A DNA stretch of 64,000 nt from UBA7672 sp965279085 (GTDB lineage Bacteria > Pseudomonadota > Alphaproteobacteria > Caulobacterales > Hyphomonadaceae): the NCBI GenBank assembly GCA_965279085.1, contig OZ257149.1:2046001-2110000 (forward strand). The letters are read 5' to 3'. A program made the translations under genes and the position numbers. The notes beneath the pieces are model-generated. The model was given only the letters and a program-made list of their open reading frames with translations, was not told where the DNA came from and did not search any database. Every line of letters begins with the position of its first letter. The stretch's first letter is position 1. This document shows positions 1 to 6,868 of the stretch, piece after piece.

Positions 1-70
1 GACCTCCCGCCCCTTGCGGCGCGAGCGCTCTACCACGATGCATTCGTCTTCTTCACCACCGCAAAAGCGG
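1..70 (-). ncRNA. Y-RNA-like module 6 of the tandem array (partial)
   Basis: The left edge of the window cuts this module. Read on the minus strand it opens with the array's conserved box GGTGGTGAAG (complement of 52-60), followed by a segment containing TGGTAGAGCGC, which looks like a tRNA D-loop and stem. The matching 3' box (CTGTTCCCC) would lie outside the window. It shows that the array continues leftwards. Confidence 0.6.
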
Positions 71-87
71 AAAACCGAATTCCATGG

Positions 88-227
88 ATCATCCGGGGAA
101 CAGTCGAGGCCGTACGTTTCGCGCTCTGCCACTAAGCTACAGGCCCACAGTGTCGGGCCTGGCGGGATTCGAACCCGCGTCTCGCGTTTTGAAGACGAAG
201 TAACGGATCTCTTCACCACCGGATGAT
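88..227 (-). ncRNA. Y-RNA-like module 5 with a circularly permuted tRNA domain
   Basis: Minus-strand RNA. The outer helix is ATCATCC (complement of 221-227) with GGATGAT (complement of 88-94). The conserved boxes are GGTGGTGAA (212-220) and CTGTTCCCC (95-103). The inner helix pairs GAG-CCGT with ACGG-CTC. Inside is a tRNA body in permuted order: first CTTCAAAA (as in an anticodon loop), a T-arm with loop TTCGAAT (162-178), a perfect 7-bp acceptor helix CAGGCCC/GGGCCTG closed by a short loop (about 140-161), then the D-arm (123-137). The 5' and 3' tRNA ends are therefore joined and the anticodon arm is opened into the module stem. The fold is read directly from the sequence. Assignment to the YrlA family of Rsr-binding RNAs, known to contain tRNA-mimic domains, is inference. 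Confidence 0.75.
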
Positions 228-230
228 TCT

Positions 231-356
231 GGATTGACGGGGAACAGGCGGAGACGCGAGCCCTCCCCTTGCGAGGAGGCGGAGCGCGCAGCGGAGACAT
301 GCTCCACCCGCCTTCACCGACCCGAAGAACGCGTTTCCTTCACCACCGCCAAAACC
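231..356 (-). ncRNA. Y-RNA-like module 4 without a recognisable tRNA body
   Basis: Minus-strand module with both conserved boxes: GGTGGTGAA (339-347) and CCTGTTCCCC (239-248). The inner helix pairs CGCG with CGCG and GGA with TCC around a small internal loop, and a weak outer helix (231-238 with 348-356) is possible. The interior is GC-rich hairpins such as CTCCGCCTCCTCGCAAGGGGAGG, shown here only as position 262-284. No T-loop or D-loop signature is visible, so this module shares the frame but not the tRNA mimic of modules 3 and 5. Confidence 0.55.
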
Positions 357-369
357 TTTGACGCCGTGA

Positions 370-534
370 CTGCAACCCGGGGAACAGGCGAGACTGATCT
401 GCCACTCAACCCTTTCGGGTCTTGTGGCCCGTGCTCTAACCACTGAGCTACGGACCTTTCAGTCCGGCGGGATTTGAACCCGCGACCACGGCGTTAAAAG
501 CGAAGTATCAGATCTCTTCACCACCAGGATGCAG
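370..534 (-). ncRNA. Y-RNA-like module 3 with a circularly permuted tRNA domain
   Basis: Minus-strand module. The outer helix is CTGCA-TCCT (526-534) with GGGT-TGCAG (370-378). The boxes are GGTGGTGAA (517-525) and CCTGTTCCCC (379-388). The inner helix is GAGA-CTGAT with ATCAG-TCTC. The interior is a permuted tRNA: CTTTTAA (a lysine-type anticodon-loop string), half-stem CCGTG, T-arm with loop TTCAAAT (467-483), acceptor helix CGGACT/GGTCCG capped by a GAAA tetraloop (451-466), D-arm with AGTGGTTA (433-448) and the partner half-stem CACGG. An extra hairpin GCCAC...CCCGAAAGGG...GTGGC follows. The capped acceptor excludes aminoacylation, so this is a mimic and not a tRNA gene. Confidence 0.78.
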
Positions 535-536
535 AT

Positions 537-737
537 CGGTAGCCGGGGAACAGGCGAGAACGGAGTGGCGGACAACCGCTGCGCAAGGCGCCTCCCCTTT
601 CGAGGACTTGCCCGAACCCGCGTCACGACATCCCTCGCGAGGACGCCTCCACGGTACGCATATCGATCGCCGCCGGAACCGCGAAAGTGGAGCGGTCTCG
701 GAGCGAAGTAACCGTATCTCTTCACCACCGGCAAACG
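537..737 (-). ncRNA. Y-RNA-like module 2, largest, degenerate tRNA-like core
   Basis: Minus-strand module with boxes GGTGGTGAA (721-729) and CCTGTTCCCC (545-554). The inner helix is GAG-ACGG with CCGT-CTC, and there is a short outer helix GCC/GGC. The interior has a T-arm-like ACGCGGGTTCGGGC and several GC-rich hairpins, one of them CCTCGCGAGG. The canonical D-arm and the joined acceptor are not evident, so the tRNA likeness is weak. It begins two bases from module 3, without room for a separate promoter. Confidence 0.6.
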
Positions 738-739
738 GC

Positions 740-808
740 TTCCAGGGGAACAGGCGACGCGGCTCTTTAGTTGGCAAACGAAGAAATCCGCGCCTTCACC
801 ACCTGGAA
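740..808 (-). ncRNA. Y-RNA-like module 1, minimal
   Basis: This is the first and shortest module in the direction of transcription. The outer helix is TTCCA (804-808) with TGGAA (740-744). The boxes are GGTGGTGAA (795-803) and CCTGTTCCCC (745-754). The inner helix pairs GGCG...CGG with CCG...CGCC. The interior is only about 40 bases and contains no tRNA-like arm. It shows that the outer helix, box pair and inner helix form the conserved unit and that the interior is variable. Confidence 0.6.
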
Positions 809-839
809 TTCGGTCTGTCGTGTCTCGTGCAAAATCTCC

Positions 840-880
840 TTTGTTTCCGGGGCCGGGAGCTCCGTGGGGCCGGAAACAAA
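840..880. repeat. Long perfect inverted repeat upstream of the RNA array
   Basis: The arm TTTGTTTCCGG at 840-850 is the exact reverse complement of CCGGAAACAAA at 870-880, with a second nested GGCC/GGCC pairing around GGAGCTCC. It sits between the terminator at 877-912 and module 1. It could be the 5' cap structure of the array transcript, a second terminator or a protein site. The sequence alone does not decide. Confidence 0.5.
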
Positions 881-912
881 AACCCCTCCGGAGCTTTGGC
901 TCGGGAGGGGTT
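877..912 (-). terminator. Rho-independent terminator, minus strand
   Basis: On the minus strand the hairpin AACCCCTCC/GGAGGGGTT (904-912 with 881-889), with a further inner pairing GAGC/GCTC, is followed directly by TTTTTG. It would end leftward transcription from the oxidoreductase gene that stops at 1161. It also implies that the RNA array has its own promoter between this point and 808, or that readthrough is controlled here. Confidence 0.6.
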
Positions 913-1059
913 CGATCGCTCGAACTTCTGGATGGGCTCAGCCCATTCCGCCTCCGCGAGAGTGCACGCGTTCGTTGCCGCACAGGTCAAACGACCCGTC
1001 GCTCTTCAACGTCCACGTGATGAATGGCGCGGCGCGCATCATCAGCTCTCTCGCAAATC

Positions 1060-1078
1060 GCAGGCGACCATCGCCTGC
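1060..1078. repeat. Short perfect hairpin downstream of the CurA-type gene
   Basis: GCAGGCGA-CCA-TCGCCTGC is a perfect 8-bp hairpin in the roughly 250-base gap between the oxidoreductase stop (1161) and the terminator at 877-912. No T-run follows on either strand, so it is not a classical terminator. Other small dyads lie at 911-924 and 930-949. No gene is visible in 913-1160. Confidence 0.4.
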
Positions 1079-1160
1079 AATGGGCGCGGTGTATGATCGC
1101 GGTTTGCGGCACGGTCAAGGCAGCGTTGCAGAAATTTTCCGGCGGCGGGTGACGCGTGCG

Positions 1161-2165
1161 TCAGACGACCTTGACCATCCGCTTGCCGATATTCTCGCCG
1201 GCGAGGAGGCCGATGAGCGCGTCGGGTAGGCGCTCGAAACCATCGATGATGTCCTCGCGCACTTTCAGTTTGCCTGACTTCACCCAGCCCGAAAGTTCGG
1301 CGAGCGCCTTCTCGTTCTGGTCTTCGTAGTCCATGACGATGAAGCCGCGCATGGTGAGGCGCTTGGTGACGATGAGGCCGGGCACGCCGCGTGGGCCATG
1401 CGCCTGCGGCGCATCGTATTGCGAGACGGCGCCGCAGCAGGAGATGCGGCCGAGATTGTTCATGTTGAACAGGCATGCCTCAAGAATGCTGCCGCCGACA
1501 TTGTCGAAATAGACGTCGATGCCATTGGGCACAGCGGCGCGCAGGGCCTTGGTGAAGTTCTCGGCCTTGTAGTCGACGGCTGCATCGAAGCCGAGTTCGC
1601 CGGTGAGCAGCTTGCACTTGTCCGCCCCGCCCGCGATGCCGACAACGCGGCAGCCTTTTGCCTTCGCTATCTGGCCGACGATAGAGCCGACGGAGCCTGC
1701 AGCGGCGGAGACGACAACGGTTTCACCCGTCTTGGGCTGGCCGATTTCCAGCAGGCCGAAATAGGCAGTGAGGCCGGCAACGCCATAGACGCTCATCAGG
1801 TAAGTGATGGGCTGACCTTCGGGCGCCTTGCCGAGCTTGGTCAGGTGCTTGCCCTTCACGGCGACATACTCCTGCCAGCCCGTGTCGCCCCAGACGAGAT
1901 CGCCGGGCTTGAAGCCGGGATCGTTGCTTTCCACGACTTCCGCAAGGCCGCCGCCGGCCATCACATCGCCGGCCTTGATTGCAGCGCGGTAGGTCGCGCC
2001 CCACATCCAGGCGCGGTTGGCGGCATCGAGCGAGATGTAGCGCGTGCGCAGCAGGACCTCGCCATCAGCAACTGTCGGCATCGGGCCTTCGCCAAGGCGG
2101 AACACGTCCGGCGTGAGTTTGCCCGTGGGCAGATGATCGATCACGAACTGGCGGTTCGTCGGCAT
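1161..2165 (-). CDS. NADP-dependent oxidoreductase, CurA/leukotriene-B4 dehydrogenase type
   Basis: A 334-residue medium-chain reductase without the catalytic zinc. It has the family's usual length and the N-terminal pattern PTNRQFVIDHLPTGKLTPDVF. The nucleotide-binding motif AAAGSVGSIVGQ is near residue 155, followed by YKAENF and the late DIIDGFERLPDALIGLLAGE block. Relatives reduce the double bond of alpha,beta-unsaturated ketones with NADPH in the cytosol (for example curcumin or prostaglandin-like enones); the natural substrate here is unknown. The start at 2165 follows GGGAG by eight bases. An in-frame extension to 2327 has no support. It diverges from the peptidase gene at 2294. Confidence 0.85.
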   Translation of the reverse strand: MPTNRQFVIDHLPTGKLTPDVFRLGEGPMPTVADGEVLLRTRYISLDAANRAWMWGATYRAAIKAGDVMAGGGLAEVVESNDPGFKPGDLVWGDTGWQEYVAVKGKHLTKLGKAPEGQPITYLMSVYGVAGLTAYFGLLEIGQPKTGETVVVSAAAGSVGSIVGQIAKAKGCRVVGIAGGADKCKLLTGELGFDAAVDYKAENFTKALRAAVPNGIDVYFDNVGGSILEACLFNMNNLGRISCCGAVSQYDAPQAHGPRGVPGLIVTKRLTMRGFIVMDYEDQNEKALAELSGWVKSGKLKVREDIIDGFERLPDALIGLLAGENIGKRMVKVV

Positions 2166-2293
2166 GGCGTTCTCCCGGCTCTTTGTTGTGGGCCATGCTG
2201 CACTTTTTCCAGCGGCATTGCCACCGCATGCGCGCGGCATCTTGCAGGGCGGCGCGACGTAGCTGAGTGTCTGACGCAGCGGGAGGGGATGCC

Positions 2294-3085
2294 ATGCCGA
2301 AAGACCTGAGTTATCGCGATCGGACATTCACGGTCGTCGATCCGGATTCACGCGTCCGCGATCCCGACAACATCATGTCCTATCTGCGCGCCGAGCCCGG
2401 AGCGCCGAACACGCAGGGCTTCCGGATCATCCCGAAGGACGCGGTGGTGAAGGTCGATCTCGTGCGCGTGGTGGAGCGCGGCGCGGGCGCGCCGATGATC
2501 TTTGCGCATGCATTGACCGAGGCCGGGGACGAACTCGGATGGACGTCGTCGCGAAATTTCGCGGGCAAGTTTGTCAACGAGACACTCGGCGCGAAGCCTG
2601 CGCCGGACAATAGCAAGAAGGGGCCGCATGCGGCCTGGTCCGGCGGCAAGTTCAGGAAACAGCTGACGCTGATTCCGATCATCGATGCGAAGCTAGAGCT
2701 ATGCTTCATCGCGGAAGAAACGCTGGCGCCGTATCTCGACATGGTCGCGGCGGCAGCTGCCGAGGGCGTGACAATCTCCATCAACAGCGCCTTCCGGTCG
2801 TATCGCGAGCAGGAGCAGCTGTATGACGGCTTCATCAAGAAGCTGCCGGGCTACAACACGGCGGCGAAGCCCGGCACGTCGAAGCATCAGAACGGCATTG
2901 CGTTCGACATCCAGGTGGCCGGCGGCGCTGGCGATCCCTGCTATGATTGGCTGACACGGAATGCGCCGCAGCGCGGCTTTGTGCGGACGGTGAACAAGGA
3001 GCCGTGGCACTGGGAATACGATCCAGCGCTGGCGCAGACGGCCTGTGCGGCGGAGACATTCAAGATCGATCGCGTGCTGATCTAG
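2294..3085 (+). CDS. M15 family D-alanyl-D-alanine carboxypeptidase/endopeptidase-like protein
   Basis: A 263-residue protein whose C-terminal half is a VanY/D-Ala-D-Ala carboxypeptidase domain: SAFRSYREQEQLYDGF near 165-180, SKHQNGIAFD at 196-205 (zinc ligands H198 and D205) and EPWHWEY with H239 as third ligand. Such enzymes trim or cut peptidoglycan stem peptides. The N-terminal 150 residues are not recognised. No signal peptide is visible from the chosen ATG, which follows GGGAGGGG closely, so export is unclear. The next gene in the same direction encodes a beta-lactamase, giving a cell-wall and beta-lactam theme. Confidence 0.8.
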   Translation: MPKDLSYRDRTFTVVDPDSRVRDPDNIMSYLRAEPGAPNTQGFRIIPKDAVVKVDLVRVVERGAGAPMIFAHALTEAGDELGWTSSRNFAGKFVNETLGAKPAPDNSKKGPHAAWSGGKFRKQLTLIPIIDAKLELCFIAEETLAPYLDMVAAAAAEGVTISINSAFRSYREQEQLYDGFIKKLPGYNTAAKPGTSKHQNGIAFDIQVAGGAGDPCYDWLTRNAPQRGFVRTVNKEPWHWEYDPALAQTACAAETFKIDRVLI

Positions 3086-3155
3086 GCTGCGCCCTGCTCT
3101 CGCCAGCGGGCGCTGTGGTTTGCTAGGCTAAGCGTGATTTGCGGGAGCATGACGC

Positions 3156-4025
3156 ATGACGTGGTTGAAGACGGTGTCGGCCCTGGCGGCGGTTTCAGCA
3201 GGCGCTGCGCCCGCGCTGGCGCAGAGCAACTGGAACACCCCGACCGAGCCGTTCCACATCATCGGCAATGTCTACTATGTCGGCACGGAGGGGCTGGGCG
3301 CCTATCTGTTCACGACACCGGAAGGACACATCCTGCTCGATGGCGCGACGCCGCAGGGCGCGGCGATGATCGAGGCGAACATCGTGAAGCTCGGCTTCAA
3401 GACGAGCGATGTGAAGATCCTGCTCAACAGCCATGCGCATTATGACCATTCCGGCGGGCTGGCGCAGCTGAAGGCGGATACGGGCGCGAAGCTTTCGGCG
3501 ATGGAGGGCGATGTCTCCGCTCTGGAAGGCGGCTTCTACCTCGGCAGCGAAAGCAACAAGGCGATGAGCGCCCCGCCGGTGAAGGTCGACACGATCCTGC
3601 ATGATGGAGACAAGGTGACGCTCGGCGGCTTCTCGCTGACGGCGCATCTGACGGCCGGGCATTCGCGCGGCTGCACATCGTGGGGCTGGACGGTGCAGCA
3701 CGACGGCAAGCCGCTGGAGGCGCTGGTGTTCTGCTCGGCCACTGTGGCGGCGAACAGGATCACGCCGCCTTTGCAGTATGAGGGTATTGTCGAGGACTAT
3801 CGGAAGACATTCGCAAAGACGAGGCAGATGAAGGTGGATATCCCACTCGCGCCACACCCGGATTTCTTCCGGCTGCTGAACAAGCGGGAGATGGCCAAGG
3901 CGTTCCCGAAGGATCCAAACCCTTTCATCGCGCCCGAATTCACGAAATTCATCCTGCTGCAGGAGCAGGCCTTCGAGAAAACGCTGAAAGAGCGGACTGC
4001 CGCCCTGAAGCCACCGCAACAATAG
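3156..4025 (+). CDS. Subclass B3 metallo-beta-lactamase
   Basis: A 289-residue secreted enzyme with a signal peptide ending near ALAQ (residues 20-23). The zinc-binding set is that of subclass B3: HAHYDH at 93-98, GHSRGCTSW with H169, and APHPDFF with H234 as the late histidine. Cys221, used by B1 and B2 enzymes, is replaced as expected for B3. The family hydrolyses penicillins, cephalosporins and carbapenems in the periplasm, and chromosomal members are common in environmental Caulobacterales. No mobile element, integron site or resistance cluster surrounds it, so it looks intrinsic. The start ATG lies behind GGGAG. Confidence 0.9.
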   Translation: MTWLKTVSALAAVSAGAAPALAQSNWNTPTEPFHIIGNVYYVGTEGLGAYLFTTPEGHILLDGATPQGAAMIEANIVKLGFKTSDVKILLNSHAHYDHSGGLAQLKADTGAKLSAMEGDVSALEGGFYLGSESNKAMSAPPVKVDTILHDGDKVTLGGFSLTAHLTAGHSRGCTSWGWTVQHDGKPLEALVFCSATVAANRITPPLQYEGIVEDYRKTFAKTRQMKVDIPLAPHPDFFRLLNKREMAKAFPKDPNPFIAPEFTKFILLQEQAFEKTLKERTAALKPPQQ

Positions 4026-4028
4026 AGC

Positions 4029-4220
4029 CTAGTTTGCCCTCGGTCCGCGGTCCCTTGCCTTCCCATCGGCTGCTTCGGCCGGAGTTCGCAACGGCAGCGC
4101 CGCGAACAACGGCTTGTAGCCGTGATCTTCATAGTCGCTGCGGTGCATGGGCATGGTGAAACGGTTCTCGTAGTTCACGAGAACCCATCCGCCGTTGTCC
4201 CGATATTCGCCTTTCGGCAT
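4029..4220 (-). CDS. Small hypothetical protein (63 aa)
   Basis: A short protein beginning MPKGEYRDNGGWVLVNYEN, with an aromatic and acidic N-terminal half and a basic, alanine-rich tail. A strong ribosome-binding site (GAAGGAGG) precedes the ATG at a good distance, which is the main reason to accept it. It lies tail-to-tail with the beta-lactamase, four bases apart. No transmembrane segment, signal peptide or known motif is seen. Function unknown. Confidence 0.6.
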   Translation of the reverse strand: MPKGEYRDNGGWVLVNYENRFTMPMHRSDYEDHGYKPLFAALPLRTPAEAADGKARDRGPRAN

Positions 4221-4279
4221 CGCGGGCCTCCTTCAGCTGCCATGAACATAGCGCTGAAAGAGGCTCCCGGCGAGCCCGA

Positions 4280-4936
4280 TCAGCCGGGTGTGCGCGGCGC
4301 AGGCGGAGCTGCCGGCGCGGGGGGTGGAGGCAGCGCGCCGCCTTCGGCGAGAATCTTCATGTTGTTGAGCGCGCGCGTGAAAGCCGTGCGGCGGCGTTCC
4401 ACGTCGGCGGCCTTGGCAGCGTCATCGCCCTGCACCAGCGAGAGATCGTAGACGAGCGTGTAAAGCAGCTTCGTCGACTTCGCATCGATGGCACGCGCTT
4501 CGAGATTGCCGTGATAGAGATTGTAGAGGCGGCCTTCGCGCACGGGCTGGGTGTAGGCGTAGGAATATTCGGTCTTAGCCACGAGGATTTCAGCGCCTAC
4601 GGAGCGCACTGAACCGACCTCGCCTTCCTTGCCCGACGTCATCGTGCAGCCGGCGGCGATCTGGAACCATTCGGCGATGTCGCAATACTTGCCGATGCGG
4701 GTCCAGACATCCTCCACCGGCTTGTTGACGGTGATCTCCATCGGGATGGTGACATAATTGGGATTGGCGACCTGCAGCGGCGCGGGGCCGGTCGGTGCAG
4801 CGACGGGCGCGGCGACCGGCGGAGCGGGCAACACGGCAGCAGGAGCGGGCGCCTCGACTTCACGCGCGTGGACCATGATGCAACCGGGCAGCGCGGCCGC
4901 GACCAGCATGGCGCCTACAGTGCGAAGATTGGTCAT
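4280..4936 (-). CDS. Lipoprotein with SRPBCC-type (START-like) domain
   Basis: A 218-residue protein with a lipobox ALPGC near residues 15-19, so it is expected to be lipid-anchored. A proline/alanine linker (about 28-55) leads to a domain starting YVTIPMEITVNKPVEDVWTRIG, the usual opening of SRPBCC proteins, which form a helix-grip hydrophobic pocket. A low-complexity proline/alanine tail closes it. Ligand unknown. The start is backed by GGGAGGA. It lies just downstream of ruvB in the same direction but with an 81-base gap. Confidence 0.75.
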   Translation of the reverse strand: MTNLRTVGAMLVAAALPGCIMVHAREVEAPAPAAVLPAPPVAAPVAAPTGPAPLQVANPNYVTIPMEITVNKPVEDVWTRIGKYCDIAEWFQIAAGCTMTSGKEGEVGSVRSVGAEILVAKTEYSYAYTQPVREGRLYNLYHGNLEARAIDAKSTKLLYTLVYDLSLVQGDDAAKAADVERRRTAFTRALNNMKILAEGGALPPPPAPAAPPAPRTPG

Positions 4937-5017
4937 CTCGTCCTCCCGTTATGTGTTGCAGCAGGCATAGCTGGCGCCTGACCTGCGTCAAGCGAGCGGG
5001 CGGCAGCCCGACTTGCG

Positions 5018-6061
5018 TCAGGCTTCTTCGTCGTTCTCTTCGTCAAACAGCGGCTGCTGGAAGGCGGCGGGGGCTTTGAGGCCGATGCGTTCCCAAGCCT
5101 TGGGCGTGGCGACGCGACCGCGCGGTGTGCGGGCGACGAAGCCCTGCTGCATGAGATAGGGCTCGATCACTTCCTCGATGGCGTCGCGTGCTTCGGACAG
5201 GGCTGCGGCTAGCGTGTCGGCGCCCACGGGGCCGCCTGAGTAGGTTTTCACCAGCGCAGTGAGATAGCGGCGGTCCAGCGCGTCGAGGCCGTCTTCGTCG
5301 ACTTCGAGGCGTTGCAGCGCATCGGCGGCGCCCTTGCGGTCGATCTTCACATTGTCGGCGTCGCAGAAATCGCGGACGCGGCGGAGGAGGCGAATGGCGA
5401 TGCGGGGCGTGCCACGTGAGCGGCCGGCGATTTCTTCGGCGCCGTCCTGCGTGATCGGGGCCTGGAGCTTGGCCCCCGCCCGCCAGACGATCGAGCCGAG
5501 TTCCTCGCGCGTATAGAATTCGAGGCGGATCGGAATCCCGAAGCGGTCGCGCAATGGCGTGGAGAGCAAGCCCGCGCGCGTCGTGGCGCCGATCAGGGTG
5601 AACGGCGGCAGATCAATTTTCACCGAGCGGGCGCTGGGCCCTTCGCCGATGATAAGATCGAGCGAGTGATCCTCCATCGCGGGATAGAGGATTTCCTCGA
5701 CGTGGGCCGGAAGGCGATGGATCTCGTCGATGAAGAGCACGTCGCGCGCTTCGAGATTGGTGAGCAGGGCTGCGAGGTCGCCCGCCTTGGCGATGACGGG
5801 ACCAGAGGTGGCGCGGAAGCCGACGCCCATCTCGCGCGAAAGGATCTGCGCCAGTGTCGTCTTGCCGAGACCGGGCGGGCCGGAGAGCAGCACGTGGTCG
5901 AGAGCATCGCCGCGCTTGCGGGCGGCGGCGACGAAGATTTTCAGGTTGGCTTTAGCGGCCTGCTGGCCGGTGAAATCGTCGAAGCCGGTGGGACGCAGCG
6001 CACGGTCCAGCGCCTCGCCCGGCTGGCGTTCAGGATTGGTGATGTCGCCGTCTCTGGCCAT
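5018..6061 (-). CDS. ruvB: Holliday junction branch-migration DNA helicase RuvB
   Basis: A 347-residue AAA+ ATPase with the Walker A motif GPPGLGKT at 61-68, Walker B LFIDEIHRL at 108-116, the GATTRAGLL sensor block and a C-terminal winged-helix domain ending in GRVATPKAWERIGL. It drives branch migration of Holliday junctions as a hexamer loaded by RuvA, with RuvC cutting the product. ruvA and ruvC are also in this window (9933-11044, same strand) but 3.9 kb upstream, with six unrelated genes on both strands in between, so the usual ruvCAB operon is split. Confidence 0.97.
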   Translation of the reverse strand: MARDGDITNPERQPGEALDRALRPTGFDDFTGQQAAKANLKIFVAAARKRGDALDHVLLSGPPGLGKTTLAQILSREMGVGFRATSGPVIAKAGDLAALLTNLEARDVLFIDEIHRLPAHVEEILYPAMEDHSLDLIIGEGPSARSVKIDLPPFTLIGATTRAGLLSTPLRDRFGIPIRLEFYTREELGSIVWRAGAKLQAPITQDGAEEIAGRSRGTPRIAIRLLRRVRDFCDADNVKIDRKGAADALQRLEVDEDGLDALDRRYLTALVKTYSGGPVGADTLAAALSEARDAIEEVIEPYLMQQGFVARTPRGRVATPKAWERIGLKAPAAFQQPLFDEENDEEA

Positions 6062-6217
6062 GACTCGCTTTTGGCATCGTTCGCGATGAAATGGAACAGT
6101 TGAAGAACAAACGAGAGGTTAAGCCGCAAGGCCGATTGCCGGAACGCTGGCGGTTGTCGAAGTTTGAAATCGTTGGAACTGAGCTCAAATCGTTCGGTGC
6201 GATGCGATCGAACAGGA

Positions 6218-6505
6218 TCAGCATTCCGGATCGAACGCCGACACCCAGACTGAGACAACCGACTCCCGTCGCGCCACCCAGCCCGGCGGGAGATCGGCGA
6301 TCGAGCTTATTGTTGGGTCCAGTTCGACGATTTCCTGCATCGCCACAACCAACGCATCCGAGGCCTGAAAACCCAGGCCGTCGAGGAAGGCCCAGGAGTG
6401 GTCGTCCGAATAGTGCACGACGACGAGGATTGGCGCCCCATCGATCACGTTCCGGCATGTCACCGCAGCGACATTTGGCGCCTGATCAAAACGCCACTCG
6501 CTCAC
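6218..6505 (-). CDS. Hypothetical protein, possibly DUF2185-like
   Basis: A 95-residue acidic protein starting at GTG just three bases after the SemiSWEET stop, with GGGGTAGGG in front, so the two are probably cotranscribed. It has the pattern VTCRNVIDGAPILVVVHYSD...WAFLDG...ALVVAMQEIVELDPTI...LPPGWVARR. This resembles small DUF2185 proteins, some of which are toxin immunity proteins, but no toxin gene is adjacent and the match is by eye. The likely location is cytosolic. Confidence 0.55.
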   Translation of the reverse strand: MSEWRFDQAPNVAAVTCRNVIDGAPILVVVHYSDDHSWAFLDGLGFQASDALVVAMQEIVELDPTISSIADLPPGWVARRESVVSVWVSAFDPEC

Positions 6506-6508
6506 GCC

Positions 6509-6796
6509 CTACCCCGACTTGCCCACGCGCTGAGATGAGAACACCGCCCTCACTTTCATCGTGAGGATGATCGACGCAAGAACGACGGTTACAGCGTTGG
6601 CGAGGATGATCGACCACTGCATGGTCATCAGCCCGTAGATGCCCCAGAGCGTCACGCCCATCGTGAACATCGTGTACATGGCGAGCGATACCGCGTCGGT
6701 TTCGCGCGTGCGAACAACCTTGATTGCTTGGGGCAGGAATGAGGCGGTGGTGAGAGCTGCCGCTACGCCACCGATAATTTCCGCAAGCGGCATCAT
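6509..6796 (-). CDS. SemiSWEET (PQ-loop) small sugar transporter
   Basis: A 95-residue membrane protein with three helices. It starts MMPLAEIIGGVAAALTTASF and carries the PQ motif (SFLPQ) at the end of helix 1, as expected for half-size SWEET transporters. These act as dimers for facilitated sugar movement across the inner membrane. Two ATG codons stand in series at 6796 and 6793; either may be used. The gene overlaps antisense frames but has the hydrophobic pattern and length of the family. Confidence 0.8.
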   Translation of the reverse strand: MMPLAEIIGGVAAALTTASFLPQAIKVVRTRETDAVSLAMYTMFTMGVTLWGIYGLMTMQWSIILANAVTVVLASIILTMKVRAVFSSQRVGKSG

Positions 6797-6868
6797 TCCA
6801 TCCCCGACCTGAACCCCGGTTGCGGCGTTATACAAATATCGCTCCGCCGAACCGGATCGGGCTATACC

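Noticed and set aside
123..483. Ordinary tRNA genes suggested by D-arm and T-arm strings at 123-178 and 433-483
   Set aside because: The halves are in inverted order and the acceptor stem is closed by a loop, so these are permuted tRNA mimics inside larger modules, not tRNA genes.
52..803. CRISPR-like repeat array from the recurring TTCACCACC and GGGGAACAG strings
   Set aside because: The two strings alternate, spacing varies from about 40 to 170 bases, and they flank conserved helices; no constant repeat of 24-40 bases exists.
826..839. Sigma-54 promoter for the RNA array (TTGCA element at about 829-834, minus strand)
   Set aside because: The GG element lies seven bases from GC where ten are needed, so the -24/-12 spacing does not fit.
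1398..2309. Long plus-strand frame opposite the CurA-type oxidoreductase
   Set aside because: It is the antisense shadow of a gene with clear family motifs; its translation has no recognisable domain or start signal.
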